The notes below the pieces were generated by a model. That model was not told the DNA's origin. It ran no database searches and saw only the letters and a program-made list of their open reading frames with translations. Below, piece by piece: positions 26,106-37,236 of a stretch of 64,000 bases of DNA; within the stretch, counting starts at the first letter, position 1, and each line of letters starts with the position of its first letter. The stretch comes from Toxotes chatareus (lineage: Eukaryota; Chordata; Actinopteri; Toxotidae). Made by a program: the position numbers and the translations under genes. The stretch is taken from positions 17,936,501 through 18,000,500 of the forward strand of contig CM028889.1 in the NCBI GenBank assembly GCA_016801885.1. The letters are read 5' to 3'.

Positions 26106-27542
26106 CATAGACTGTATAAAACATGGACGTAACACCCGTGACGTCACCCATTGGTTTCGGGGAGTCGGTTTTGTGACCAAACCATGGGCATTTGAGCTGC
26201 GCCATCTTGGATTTTAGTGGGAGCGTACATTTCATATTTGGCGGAGAGGTGTTTACTCTACGGGTCAGCCGGCCGAGAACCCGGCCACTTAGCTCGGAGC
26301 AACCGAGCTAGCCTAAGGCTAATCAGCTAATCATTTAGGCTAACAAGCTAAGCGGCAGCTACACACAGCTACATCCACCACACGACAGTCCCCGAGTCCG
26401 ACCCGACTAGCTCGACCCCGTGTAACCGCGACACACAGCATACAACAGAGACCATAATGTTGCTGCTGTGTTTAAAACATGACTGTTTCAGATAGAGAGG
26501 TTTTAAGTCGAGCTGCAGGGTTTGGTGGAGTTGTGGGGGGAAATTTATTTCTAGCCTATTATTTAACTGTGAAACAATCATTATTATTTCATATGAATAA
26601 AATATATTAAAACGTTAAAAAAATATATATTATCATTGTTATTATTGTAATAATAATAATAATATATTAAAATGTTTCATATTTACCGGTTTTCACCGCT
26701 GCCTCCATCCACTATCCACTTACAGTTACATCAGCACACAAACAACAGCAGCCGCTTACTGATGGAGCTGCTCTGTCCATGCAATGTCGGACTTTTTAAA
26801 CAGAAAAATTCGATGAAATAAAATTGTAGCCTAGTATTCCCACAATAAACGGACTCTGAGAGCACGGAACACATCGTTCCTAACATTAGCTGCTCCGGTC
26901 CTCTATCTGTATCAGCAGCGACCATAAATCGGCAATTAAGTCATAAGCCAGCGGCAAATACGCTAATACATGCTAATTAGTGCAAACATCCAGGTAAAAT
27001 AGTGAGAAATTTACTTACCGAAAAAACTGCGACACAGACTCCTTCAACGGTCGGTTAGTATAGTCTACGCTACAACAAGCCCCATATGTCACAGAATCCT
27101 ATCCGAACATTGGCAAACAAACACGGACACAGCAGCCCTTGTCAACCGCTGGAGGTAGCCTGAGGCCTCTGAATGTAGCCGCCTAGCTCAGCCGATGCTT
27201 TAGCAAAGAGCTAACTGCCAGTGTGTGTCTATGGGACTGTCACTCAACGTAACCACGCCCTAATTTAGGTAAGAATTTTAAGCCTTAATAACACTAAAAC
27301 GGTTGTGGTACCAAAAAAACCCCACAGCGTTCACAGAGGTGGAAACTATAAATTGAGACCAAAAACAAAAAATGTACCAGGCTGTAAATATGTTTGTTTA
27401 GGCTGTAAAATTGGCTATTTTAACATGAGGGTCAATGCAGAATTGCTCACTTCTGGAGCCAGCTCCCAGCGGCAGCCGAGGAACTGCAGCTTTTTGAACG
27501 CGGAAGTGATCCTCACTGCTGAAACCTACAACTCCCCCCTTG
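26106..27542. mobile_element. Non-autonomous hAT-like element, copy 1 (1437 bp)
   Basis: The element begins catagactgtataaaacatgg and ends acaactcccccccttg (approximately), flanked by an exact 8-bp duplication cattacag at 26098-26105 and 27543-27550. A second, shorter copy with the same two ends lies at 45222-46252. Eight-bp duplications point to the hAT superfamily; the ends themselves share little beyond CA...TG. It contains no transposase frame. The frame at 27305-27607 runs through the 3' part and is shared with the other copy, but has no recognisable domain. It ends 413 bp before the ncln start codon. Confidence 0.8.
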
Positions 27543-27550
27543 CATTACAG

Positions 27551-27955
27551 TTGTGGTATAGTGCGCCATCTAGTGACATTGACCGATACTTGTCCCTTCA
27601 TTTATAGCTGTCCTAGAAGATCCCTGAAGGACCGTTGATTCAGTTTTGACATTGGATAATCAGACTAATATTTTAAATAAATATGTACCTAAATATACAT
27701 TAAAATCTAGTGGTATGTTAAAAACAAACAAAACAAAACAAACAAAAAAAAAAAAAAAACAACAGTAATTGTGCTGAATTTTCTGGTGTCCTAGTCCAGA
27801 TTAAGAGGTGGCCTAGTTATTTGCCTGATTAAAAGCATTAGCTGCAGTTGCGGTCGGTTAGCTGAACTCGGTACCCGGCTGTCAGTGCCTGAGAGCGGTG
27901 ACAGCTAAAAAAATATTGTTCCATCTCAAGCTGTACGGTTAAGACAAACGCCAAA
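27551..27955 (+). promoter_or_regulatory. ncln: Probable ncln promoter and 5' UTR region
   Basis: This is the only unique sequence between the upstream mobile element and the ncln start codon, so the core promoter and 5' UTR probably lie here unless there is an upstream non-coding exon. An A-rich run of aaac units occupies about 27721-27765. No clear TATA box, and GC content is not island-like. The exact transcription start cannot be read from sequence. Confidence 0.4.
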
Positions 27956-28130
27956 ATGTTCGAGGAGGCCAGTGAAGTGTTTGACAACATGTTTAAATCT
28001 TCGTTTCCCCTAACGTTCATCGTGTTTATCCCCGCGGTGCTTATCCTGGTGTCACCGCTCCCGGCCGAGGCGGCACATGAGTTCACGGTGTACCGCATGC
28101 AGCAGTACGACCTGCAGGGACAGCCGTACG
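27956..28130 (+). CDS. ncln: ncln coding exon 1
   Basis: Encodes residues 1-58 plus one base, including the signal-anchor segment. Donor is ACG|GTGAGT. Confidence 0.96.
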
Positions 28131-31100
28131 GTGAGTCGGCTGTTTCTCCAGTTGATCACCCGGGATTAAATGTCAGGGTTACTGCACTGACTTGGCCAGT
28201 GATTAGATCGGTCTCCAGTAGCTATTTCAACTTAGTCTCTTAGCTGAAGTAACGTTTAAAATGACTGCACGCAGGGTAGCTACAGCTAACTAGCTGCTAA
28301 TGTAGCTTAGCATCAATGACCAAATCGAGATCATTACTACTTAAAATGAGGTCAGTGTGCAATGCTGTCGGGTGTTTCCCCTTAATGTAAGTATTAAATC
28401 ACCATCAGCCTAACAACACTGACAAATCCTACCTACACAGAGACTAGGATTAAATGTAGGCTCACGAGTGTGTTCACTCCTCTTCCTCTTACTTTTTACT
28501 CTGATGACAGGTTGTGATAGTTTATCTTATTTGATCGTTCAAATACTGTATAGCTGTGAGAGCAAGGTTAGTCAAGATCCAGCTTTCTAACCTGAAGCAC
28601 AGTGTGGAAACCAGTATCCTCTTCCTCTCTCCTCAGTCCACGCAGTGGGACACATTTTGTCCAGCATTTGTGATGAAATTGAATGGAAGCTACCAAACTT
28701 GACGAACAGATAACCAATCCCAAGCCTCTTCTTTTGATCTTTGTCAAGCAGCTGATTCGGCGTATTTGACTATTTCACGCCTGTTCCAGTTGACATAAAG
28801 ACAGGAATCCATGGATGAGGGGTGATTATCAGTGTGTGTCTGGTCTCCACAGGTACCAGGAATGCTATCCTGAACACCGAGGCCCGTACTGTGGAAGCAG
28901 AGGTACTAAGTCGTCGCTGTGTTATCATGCGACTGGCAGACTTCTCCTACGATAAGTACCAGAAAGCTCTGCGCCAGTCAGCGGGAGCTGTGGTCATCAC
29001 CCTGCCCAAGAACATGTCTGCTATGCCCCAGGATATAGTACAGGTACTCACACACACACACTCACCATTGTTACAAATGAGACTTTTTTTTTTTTTTTAA
29101 TATAGCTGAGCAGTTCCCTGAACTAGAGTCACAAAGTCAGCTACAAACCTGTCTGCTTCAAGTTGATTTGTTTGGGCTAAGTGTCTTGTTCAAGGGCACA
29201 TCCACAGTGGTAAGAATGAAAAGGCAAGTGGTGTCCCAGTTCATAATTGGTTTTACAGTGCCACCTCTCTTATCTCTGCGTTCTAAGCTTTTCCAAGCTC
29301 AGTGTGACTCTGAAAGGAAGAGAAGGAGTTCAAAGAGAGAACTGTGACAGAGCCCCCAATTTTTAGGGTACAGTGTCATCTTAAGCTGTAGCAGAGATTT
29401 AGTACTATCTCAGTAAGGCAGACTGCACGAGTTGTGACTAATTAGTCTTCCCACTGAGTGGGATAATTAATCCTTCTGGAAAGCAGCACTAGTAGGCATT
29501 TGATGAGTTACTCATTTGGTTACATAACTTAAAACCACAATTGGTGCATTTCATGTTCCACTCAAAATGTGAGCGGGCAACACTGAACTCTTACTGAACA
29601 ACTTTAATCCATCAGCTTCTCACTCCAACAAAATGGGGCTGTGCGTCTTATTTCGTTAAACATGATGTTCCCCTCTGTTCATCCCATGTAGCAGTTCATG
29701 GAGCTGGAGCCGGAGATGTTGGCTACTGAGACCATCGTCCCTGTGTACTTTGCCATGGAGGATGATGAGCTGCTGTCCATCTACACCCAAACCCTGACTT
29801 CCTCCTCCTCTCAGGGCTCTTTGTCAGCAGCTGAAGGTAGAAATTCATCCGCTCCTGCTGGTGTGATCTGATGTTTGTCTGCATTGTATGCACTAAACCA
29901 ATTGCAACACAATTTACACACATTAAAAAGTCAGGTCTTAGAATGATGGAGTGGGTTTTATATTTGGGATGGACACTCTCCATGACATGTCAATACACAA
30001 ATCAATCCATTAAATCAACATTTACAGCTTTCATGTTACTGTTTGTTCTTTCTGCAGTGCTGCTGCACACGGCCACAGCCAATGGCTTCCAGATGGTCAC
30101 CAGTGGAGCTCAGAGCAAAGCCATCAGTGACTGGGCCATCACCAGTTTAGAGGTGAGAAATTGAGGATGAGAAAAATGATCTCCCAAGTTGTCAGTTGTT
30201 TAGTCAGTTTATTCATACTCATTATTTATCTTTATCTATGGGTCTTTAACATTGTCATTTTCTACTCAAGAGCTAATTTGAAATAGAAAACAATAGTTTG
30301 TACACTGTTTTCAGACAGAGGCCTGCAGGATAATGTTACAGTCATATCAGGCAGAACAGTGGCTTGATGGTTAGGACTGTTCCCTCACTGCAGGAGGAGC
30401 TTAGATTTAAGCCTCTGTCATATGTGTGCGTTGTTGTTGTTGTTGGCATAATTGTCCTCTGAGTGCTTGATCCAGTTTCCTCCCACAGTCAGCAAGCACA
30501 GATAAACAAAAAAAGAATAATTGAATGAGACTGTGCATCATGGTTTCATGGCCATTTGCAAAGTATTGAAACAGTACTCTTTATTCTCAATATTAACTTA
30601 TAGTTCTGTATTTCATTAAAAGAAAGATGCCGAAAAAGGTGCAGTTGTCACCTCCCACGGTTTGTGCCTTAGCCACAGGGCTAAGCATCTGATTTCCAAA
30701 AACAAATAAAGCGGGCTAGCGGTGTTTGGAAAAAAATCCCCAGAAGGTCATTCCACAAGATTTACCGCTGTTTTGAAGGTATTTTTTTAATCATTAAAGA
30801 CCCGTTTCTCAAGTCCAATGTGTTAAAAGGCTCTGTGACTAACATATAATGGTAAAGCTTTAAAGCACAAACTTTACCTTGTGCTAGGTCTCCACTTGTC
30901 AAGGTAAATAATTGATAACTAGACCTTTATGGTTGTTTTGTGACTTTAAGCTCTGGCAATGTACTATTAATGCTTGACATTTTGCTTAAGAAAATGGTTT
31001 CACAAATTAGCCATGTCTGTGTACAGTACTGTGTCGTGTGCTGCCTGCTACAGTATCTTACTGCCCAATGTGTGTTTTCTGTGTATGTGGGTGGTCTTAA

Positions 31101-34100
31101 ATCCCTGAACAAAAACTGTTGTGTGGACTGAAAGCCTGGAGGTTTGAGATCTACAACAGTATTTTGTGTTTATTTGGTGTTTGCGTTGTTACACAGTGAC
31201 GACTTAAATCTGTTGCAGTGTAACTGTAAACAATTTCAGTTTAAACTAACACTATATTTGCATTTACAAATTCTGTTGCATGGTGACTGACAGGACTGAT
31301 CACTGCTCTTTTTTTTTGTTGTTCTCAAGGTTGAATTTTAACTATAATTATTTTAATCCAACACCCTTTCACCATGAACAAGTAGATTATTTAGCTCAGT
31401 GTGAGACCACATGAATGTCACTGTTCAGCTGTTTTCATTCAGACTTGATTGCTTTGGTATTTCTGTGCCGTCTTCTCTTGTTATGGCTCATCAGGGGATT
31501 TGGATGGCATTGCTCAATGTTTTAAGGTAGTGTTAAATCACACAGTTTGAGTCACAAAGTGCACAAAACAATAAAGCGGTGGAGGCGTGTTAGTTCAGGA
31601 CTTTCTAATCTGAGCTTTGTGTAAAAAACCAGGAGGGAAAAGTGGTTTAGTCACACTGCAGCGGATTAGGAGACTGAGGTTTTTCTCACAGCTCTGTGGT
31701 CAGGAGGTCATCTGTGAATGTAAACCCACTTCAACTCTGCACAGTCACGCTCCCAGGCAGTTTAATACACACAGCAGCGTTGTTTTAGCTGAAACCATAG
31801 CTAGAAGTATTTCGGTTTATGCTCTGTTTGTATTTCTCCCTAGTCTAAAGGCTCTGTTGTTTTTGTTGTTGTTCTTTACCAGGGTCGTTTGGCTGGAGTC
31901 GGTGGAGAGGACCTGCCCACTATCGTCTTGGTGGCTCACTATGACTCATTTGGTGTCGCTCCGGTATGTTCACCGCTTCTTTTTTCTTACACATCATCCC
32001 TGACACCTTCAAATCATTCAGGGAATTTAGAAGCAGAAATGTTATGTCTTCAAATATCTGTAGGATTTTGTTACATTGGACGACTTATTTATCTTCCACA
32101 CAAGTCCAAAAACTCAAATTTCATACAATAATAGTCCAGGAAGTAACACAGCTGTCAGTAAAAAGAGAGCAGGCCAGAAAAAGGATCTCACCCTCTGTGT
32201 GTGTGTGTGCTGTCGTGTCCAGTGGCTGTCTTATGGAGCCGACTCCAACGGCAGCGGAGTGTCCATGTTACTAGAGCTGGCTCGTCTCTTCTCGAAACTC
32301 TACACCTACAAGAGGACGCACGCTGGGTGAGTAATGACACCAACACTCACATCCATATTGTCCAACCTCAAACAGCCCTCACAGCAGTTTAGATTTTAGA
32401 CTGTTTTAGCTGCATAACAAGCACAATATCCTATAATGTTACACATTAATGTCAGCACAGACACGTCAGTGAGGCTCTGTGCCGCTCACTCACTTTATGC
32501 ATTGTATACATGATGAAACAGGAGAAGCCGTATTGATTACTGACCCCTGTGGTTCATAAGTCTATTTGTGACGTTTATCCCATTTGATATAGTTGGTGTC
32601 CTGCTCTGGATGCTTTTTGAGAACTAAATTGGACATTATCTGTGCACTCTGCTGGCTGTATGAATCACATCTGACTCTGTTAAACACTGAAAGCTGTCAG
32701 TAATAAGGTACAAGCTCATTTTTCTCTCAGTCTAAATGTACTGAACAGTGGCTGAGTGGAAGGCATCACTTCTTTGAGACACTGAATGCTGTTACTAAAG
32801 GAGTAATGGACTTTACTGTAACTGCACTGCTTAAGACAAAGTTGTCTGTCTAGGATCAAAGTCAGCACTACTTGCTTGACATGTCCATCATTTTAAAGCA
32901 TGCCTTGTGATTTATGTTCCACAGACACTGATCATTTCTGAGTACAGCTCTAGCCCCTATGTCCGTTTATCCTAGTATCACACATTGTCCTTCATCTGCT
33001 TCTCTTCCCTTGTAGCTTTGAGTCAGTTGTGAATCTGGTTGTGTTTTCAGGTACAACCTGCTGTTCTTTGTGTCTGGTGGTGGGAAGTTTAACTACCAGG
33101 GCACCAAACGTTGGCTGGAGGAGAATCTGGACCACACAGGTACTGTATCAGTATCACTACACAGTGGTGTATTTTGTTCAATATTCAATTTTGTGGCCAT
33201 GGGTCAATTTTAATGAAAATACTCAAAGCCTGAATCAAGAGTAAATTGCATTCAGAGCATTTTAAAATGTAAAATAAAAAGTAATTCAAGACCAACTTAT
33301 TCCCCAGCCAGTATGAAAGTACACATTAAAATACATCTGTTAACCAAAGACAATTTAGACCAAAGAATTACATTTACAAAGTGACACCATCACTATAGAG
33401 TATTGTGCTGTATGTGCTGGTTTGATAGGACCAGCCCTGTTTTTTTTTTTTTCCTCTATGTACAATATTTGATTGTATGTCTGTTAAAACACCTGTGGTG
33501 TGCTCTACCTTTTCTTATCCTCTATTGTTCCATTATTGTTAACTTATTAATTAACCTTCTCTTCGGTTGAACCTCTCCCTCCCTTTGGCAACAGACTCCA
33601 GTCTACTGCAGGACAATGTAGCCTTCGTGTTGTGTCTGGACACTCTGGGCAACGGAGACTCTCTGCACCTCCATGTGTCCAAACCTCCCAAAGAGGGAAC
33701 TCCTCAGTATTCTCTGCTCAAGGAGCTGGAGACGGTGAGTGTTGTGAGGCTTGATACACCTCGGCCTGATTTTCCATTTTTCTCTCAGTGAGTCACTTGG
33801 GTAACCAGATTTAGATCTCTCACTAGAACCGAAAACAGGTCAAAATACGTTCTTATTTTGTGGTAAATATGAGTGCCGCTCACAACGTACATAGAAGTTG
33901 CAGATATTTCTGTAATTCAACAGCAGTTTTACTTCTGTCTTAAGTCACATCATGTGAGTTGTGAAGCAGAGCACATGCACTTGCCTGAAAGAAGCTGTTT
34001 GAATCATTTTGGCTGTGCCTTAATTTTTAAGCCTGTAGTTTCAGTTTGGCAAATCATCACACATCGAGGGTAAACTGAGCCTATAATTTTTAACACCCGC

Positions 34101-37100
34101 TGCGTTTTTCTGTCCCCTCTCACGTCCTTCCAGGTGGCGAGTAGTCAGTACCCGGAGGTCAAGTTCTCCATGGTCCACAAGAAAATCAACCTGGCCGACG
34201 ACATGCTGGCCTGGGAGCACGAGCGCTTCGGGATCCGCCGGCTGCCGGCCTTCACTCTGTCCCATCTGCCCTCGCACCGTCTGGCTCAGCGCTCCAGCAT
34301 CATGGACGTGCGGTCAGTGTCCCCCTCCTCTCGCCACGGAGCGGGAGAGCCCCCTGCTGGGTGGGTTCATTACTGCAAGTCTCTGAATCACCGAAAGAAA
34401 AGAGTTTCCGTTCTAATTGCTTTCATTCATGTCCTAGGTGTTGTAGACTTTTTTGTACCCCTTCCATGACCAGAGCTTAATTTCCACGATTTTGTGACCG
34501 TATTTGTGTACTTTTGTCAGTTCTGCAGTGTTGGAGGTTTAGTTGATGTCTGAGGTTTACATTTGATGCCTCTTCCGTGTGGTAGTAAAACCTTTGCTCT
34601 CTCTTGTCCACTCTCTATTCTTTAATACTCCTCTGCCACTGTAGACATCCATCCCCCGTCGCTCCATTTGTTAATAACCATTTATCCTTTCTGTTTTTAT
34701 TTTCTACACTTGATCTGTACGTGTTCTGTTCTCAGACTTTCTGCATCCCAGCCTGCCTGTGTGGCTCTGGATGCTCTGTAATCCGTCTCTCTCTTGTCTG
34801 TGGTTTCTCCTCTGATGTTTTGGAGTTTTTCCTCCTTCTCTAACTGTCTGCGAATGTGTGCTTGTGCTTACAGGCCTCATGTTGATGTAAAGAAACTCAG
34901 CAGGAACACCAAGGTGGTGGCAGAGGCACTGGCCAGGGTCATCTACAACCTCACAGAGAAGGTATGAACAGATGGAGAAACTTTTATCAGCTCCGCACGC
35001 TGTACCTGTTTCCTTCCTGTGATGTGATATTTTTGTTCTTGTACTGTGCTGCACAGGGCGCCCCGAGAGACCTGCAGATCTTCACTGAACAAATGGTAAG
35101 TCACCAAACTTGTATGCACCTGGGCCATGAGCCTGAGTGAGGCAGAGATGCAGGTGAAATCACTGGGGGTTGAAGTTGTTTTGGGTAACGATGTGATTCT
35201 AAGGTTTTGAAACAACTGAAACCTAGTGAAGTTCTTATGATGGCACAGTGGTAACAAGAAAAACCATTTGCAACAATTAGTGCTGCTTATTTTTTTTCAG
35301 GATGCAATTTTTGTTGCCATTCAGAATATTTAATTTAATGTTGTAAACTTGGTTAGTTGTGAAATCTATTGTCAAACGGGTTATATTACTCCAAAAAAAG
35401 GCGAATCTCCGCAGACTAAATGCTGCTGTTGTAATGTGGTTTGTGTCACATCAGCAGGTGCAGGAAGAGCAGTTATCAGCGGTGGTGGACTGGCTCACAG
35501 CGCAGCCGCGAGCCGCCCAGCTGGTGGACAAAGACAGCAGCGTGGTATCCACTCTGGAGTATCATCTCGGACGCTACCTCAAGGATGTCAAGAGACACTA
35601 CGTCAAAGCTGATAAAAGGTAACCACAAGGGTGGAGGCAAATCAGAAAACACTGATTCACATTTATTATTATTTATCTGTAGATGTGAGCGACAAGTCTA
35701 CAGATAAAAAAGTTAGCATTTCCTTTATTAACTCATCTGATGTAACGCAGTCTTGAAAAAAGCACTTGATAATAAATCAGACGTACTAGCACTGTACTAT
35801 CAGCCTGTTTTCTATCAGCATGAATTAAACCACTGACACCAGAATTTAGATGCTTTAAATATATTGTCATGAAGTTTCCAGAAATGACAGAGCTAATAAA
35901 ATGTATATATTCTGATGTTTTCTGTTCATGATGCCAAACTGACAGTTTTAACTTTCTCTTCCTCAGGGATCCAGAGTTTGTATTCTACGACCAGCTCAAG
36001 CAAACTATGAATGCTTACAGGTACGCCTCAATGAGCTTCTCCTCCTCTCCTCCTCTTCCGCCTCTGAGATGCTTTAGTGCGGCTCATGTCTGTCTGTAAA
36101 GTCATGAGTTTGGTCCATACTAGTAAAAGATAAAATCAAATTCTTAAAAACAGCCTTCATGTAGTAAGAAAAATTGTTTGACTGTAGTTGTCTTTTAATA
36201 ATCGCTCCTCTTCTCTAACTCTGTTTCTCACTCTGGTGATTTTTTTTTTCCCTCTTCCTCAGAGTGAAACCTGCTATTTTTGACCTCCTGCTGGCTGTCT
36301 GCATCGCAGCCTACTTAGGGATGATGTATCTGGCCATCCAGGTAAGTCATGCAGTCATCTGTAGCTCCTTTCAGACATGCACCACGTTACATAAATGCAT
36401 AAATGTGATGCCATTTCGGTCTCATTTGAATGAGTTCCCAAGTCTCTTTATATATAAGCCATAATGGCAGTTCAGTAGGTGGAACCTAGCAACATCTCTG
36501 CAACTCTTAAAACGTATGGGCTGCAGCACAAGCTTAAATACACAGAGAGGGAGGTTGAGCATTTTGTTCCACTACTGTAATAAATGTATCATTTAAATAT
36601 CATCTCCTGTGCACAAAGAAAAGTGCTGTGAATGATCTGATTTGAAGTTGCAGTGGGGACTCTTGTCATGTCAGATTCTCCGTAAAATGGTTAAAGGAGA
36701 AAAATTAAATAAATAAATAAATAAATAAATAAGAATTGTGGATTAAATGAGCATCCTGCAAAATGATTTCCATACAGCATGTGGGTGCATAGACATTAAA
36801 TGAGTCATCTCATTAGTAGTTTCATAGTTTATTCAATCATCTAATTTCCATTTACTTCTGTGTTATGATGTTAATACTATTAATAAAAATAAAATTTGTC
36901 AGATAGCTGATTAGAGAATACTGGACCACAAATTGAAAAGGATTTCTGTGACACACTAAGGCAGTATAATAAAACTATAAATCCACCTTTCATTAGGATT
37001 ATAATGTTCAGTTTTTATTGAATCTGTTTGAAAAAGGTGCTGATTTATTTTAATGGTCATTTTGGAGGCTGTAATTTGTTTAGCTGTTTAACTGTACTGG

Positions 37101-37236
37101 GTTACACTGAGAAGTGTTCCTAATATTTTGTCCATCCCACCTCTCTTGTTGGCCTCATGGTCTCTCTTTACAGAACTTCGGAGTCCTTTACAGTGTTGTC
37201 CGTAGAATCACCCAACCCAAGGTGAAGGCCCACTAA
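27956..37236 (+). CDS. ncln: Nicalin (complete, 15 coding exons, 560 aa)
   Basis: Nicalin is an ER membrane glycoprotein related to nicastrin and the M28 peptidase fold. With NOMO and TMEM147 it forms a complex of the multipass translocon, and in zebrafish it is linked to Nodal signalling. The joined exons (27956-28130, 28853-29043, 29692-29836, 30058-30152, 31883-31963, 32223-32326, 33051-33139, 33595-33734, 34134-34312, 34874-34961, 35057-35095, 35458-35618, 35967-36020, 36263-36341, 37174-37236) total 1683 nt, or 560 residues plus stop; the human protein has about 563. An N-terminal hydrophobic segment (about 15-38) is followed by the family-typical HEFTVYRMQQYDLQGQPYG. The M28-like core shows VAHYDSFGVAP (219-229) and GADSNGSG (234-241). 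A C-terminal membrane segment lies at about 519-540, with a short basic tail. The family is thought to lack peptidase activity. The start codon has A at -3 and matches the family N-terminus. Confidence 0.97.
28853..29043 (+). CDS. ncln: ncln coding exon 2
   Basis: Acceptor ccacag|GTACC, donor CAG|GTACTC. Encodes TRNAILNTEART to MPQDIVQ. A short CA run and a T-run follow just inside the intron. Confidence 0.96.
29692..29836 (+). CDS. ncln: ncln coding exon 3
   Basis: The acceptor is the tandem gtag|CAG|TTC. The first AG gives IVQ-QFMELEP, which matches the family best. Donor is GAAG|GTAGAA. Confidence 0.93.
30058..30152 (+). CDS. ncln: ncln coding exon 4
   Basis: Acceptor tctgcag|TGCTG, donor GAG|GTGAGA. 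Encodes LLHTATANGFQMVTSG to AITSLE. Confidence 0.96.
31883..31963 (+). CDS. ncln: ncln coding exon 5
   Basis: Acceptor ttaccag|GGTCG, donor CCG|GTATGT. Encodes GRLAGVGGEDLPTIVLV followed by the M28-like AHYDSFGVAP. Confidence 0.96.
32223..32326 (+). CDS. ncln: ncln coding exon 6
   Basis: Acceptor gtccag|TGGCT, donor TGG|GTGAGT. Encodes WLSYGADSNGSGVSMLLE to YKRTHA. Confidence 0.96.
33051..33139 (+). CDS. ncln: ncln coding exon 7
   Basis: Acceptor tttcag|GTACA, donor ACAG|GTACTG. Encodes YNLLFFVSGGGKFNYQG to NLDHT. Confidence 0.96.
33595..33734 (+). CDS. ncln: ncln coding exon 8
   Basis: Acceptor caacag|ACTCC, donor ACG|GTGAGT. Encodes SSLLQDNVAFVLCLDTLG to LLKELET. Confidence 0.96.
34134..34312 (+). 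CDS. ncln: ncln coding exon 9
   Basis: Acceptor ttccag|GTGGC, donor GCG|GTCAGT. Encodes VASSQYPEVKFSMVHKK to RSSIMDV. The frame stays open past the donor for about 150 bp, but the family protein continues with exon 10. Confidence 0.95.
34874..34961 (+). CDS. ncln: ncln coding exon 10
   Basis: Acceptor ttacag|GCCTC, donor AAG|GTATGA. Encodes PHVDVKKLSRNTKVVAEA to YNLTEK. Confidence 0.95.
35057..35095 (+). CDS. ncln: ncln coding exon 11 (39-bp microexon)
   Basis: Acceptor gcacag|GGCGC, donor ATG|GTAAGT. Encodes GAPRDLQIFTEQM. Both boundaries are in phase 0, so skipping it would keep the reading frame. Confidence 0.94.
35458..35618 (+). CDS. ncln: ncln coding exon 12
   Basis: The acceptor is the tandem tcag|cag|GTG; use of the second AG fits the family spacing (M-VQEEQL). 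Donor AAAG|GTAACC. Encodes VQEEQLSAVVDWL to YVKADK. Confidence 0.94.
35967..36020 (+). CDS. ncln: ncln coding exon 13
   Basis: Acceptor cctcag|GGATC, donor ACAG|GTACGC. Encodes DPEFVFYDQLKQTMNAY. Confidence 0.96.
36263..36341 (+). CDS. ncln: ncln coding exon 14
   Basis: Acceptor cctcag|AGTGA, donor CAG|GTAAGT. Encodes the C-terminal membrane segment, VKPAIFDLLLAVCIAAYLG and onward. Confidence 0.96.
36709..36733. repeat. (AAAT)n microsatellite in ncln intron 14
   Basis: About six aaat units in tandem. Confidence 0.8.
37174..37236 (+). CDS. ncln: ncln coding exon 15 and stop
   Basis: Acceptor tttacag|AACTT. Encodes NFGVLYSVVRRITQPKVKAH and a TAA stop at 37234-37236. Confidence 0.95.
   Translation, partial: NFGVLYSVVRRITQPKVKAH

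Noticed and set aside
27838..28098. Minus-strand frame opposite ncln exon 1
   Set aside because: Shadow of the ncln coding exon in antisense.
34313..34469. Extension of ncln exon 9 in the same open frame
   Set aside because: The family protein continues with exon 10 (PHVDVKKLSRNTK), reached from the GTCAGT donor at 34313; the extension shows no similarity.
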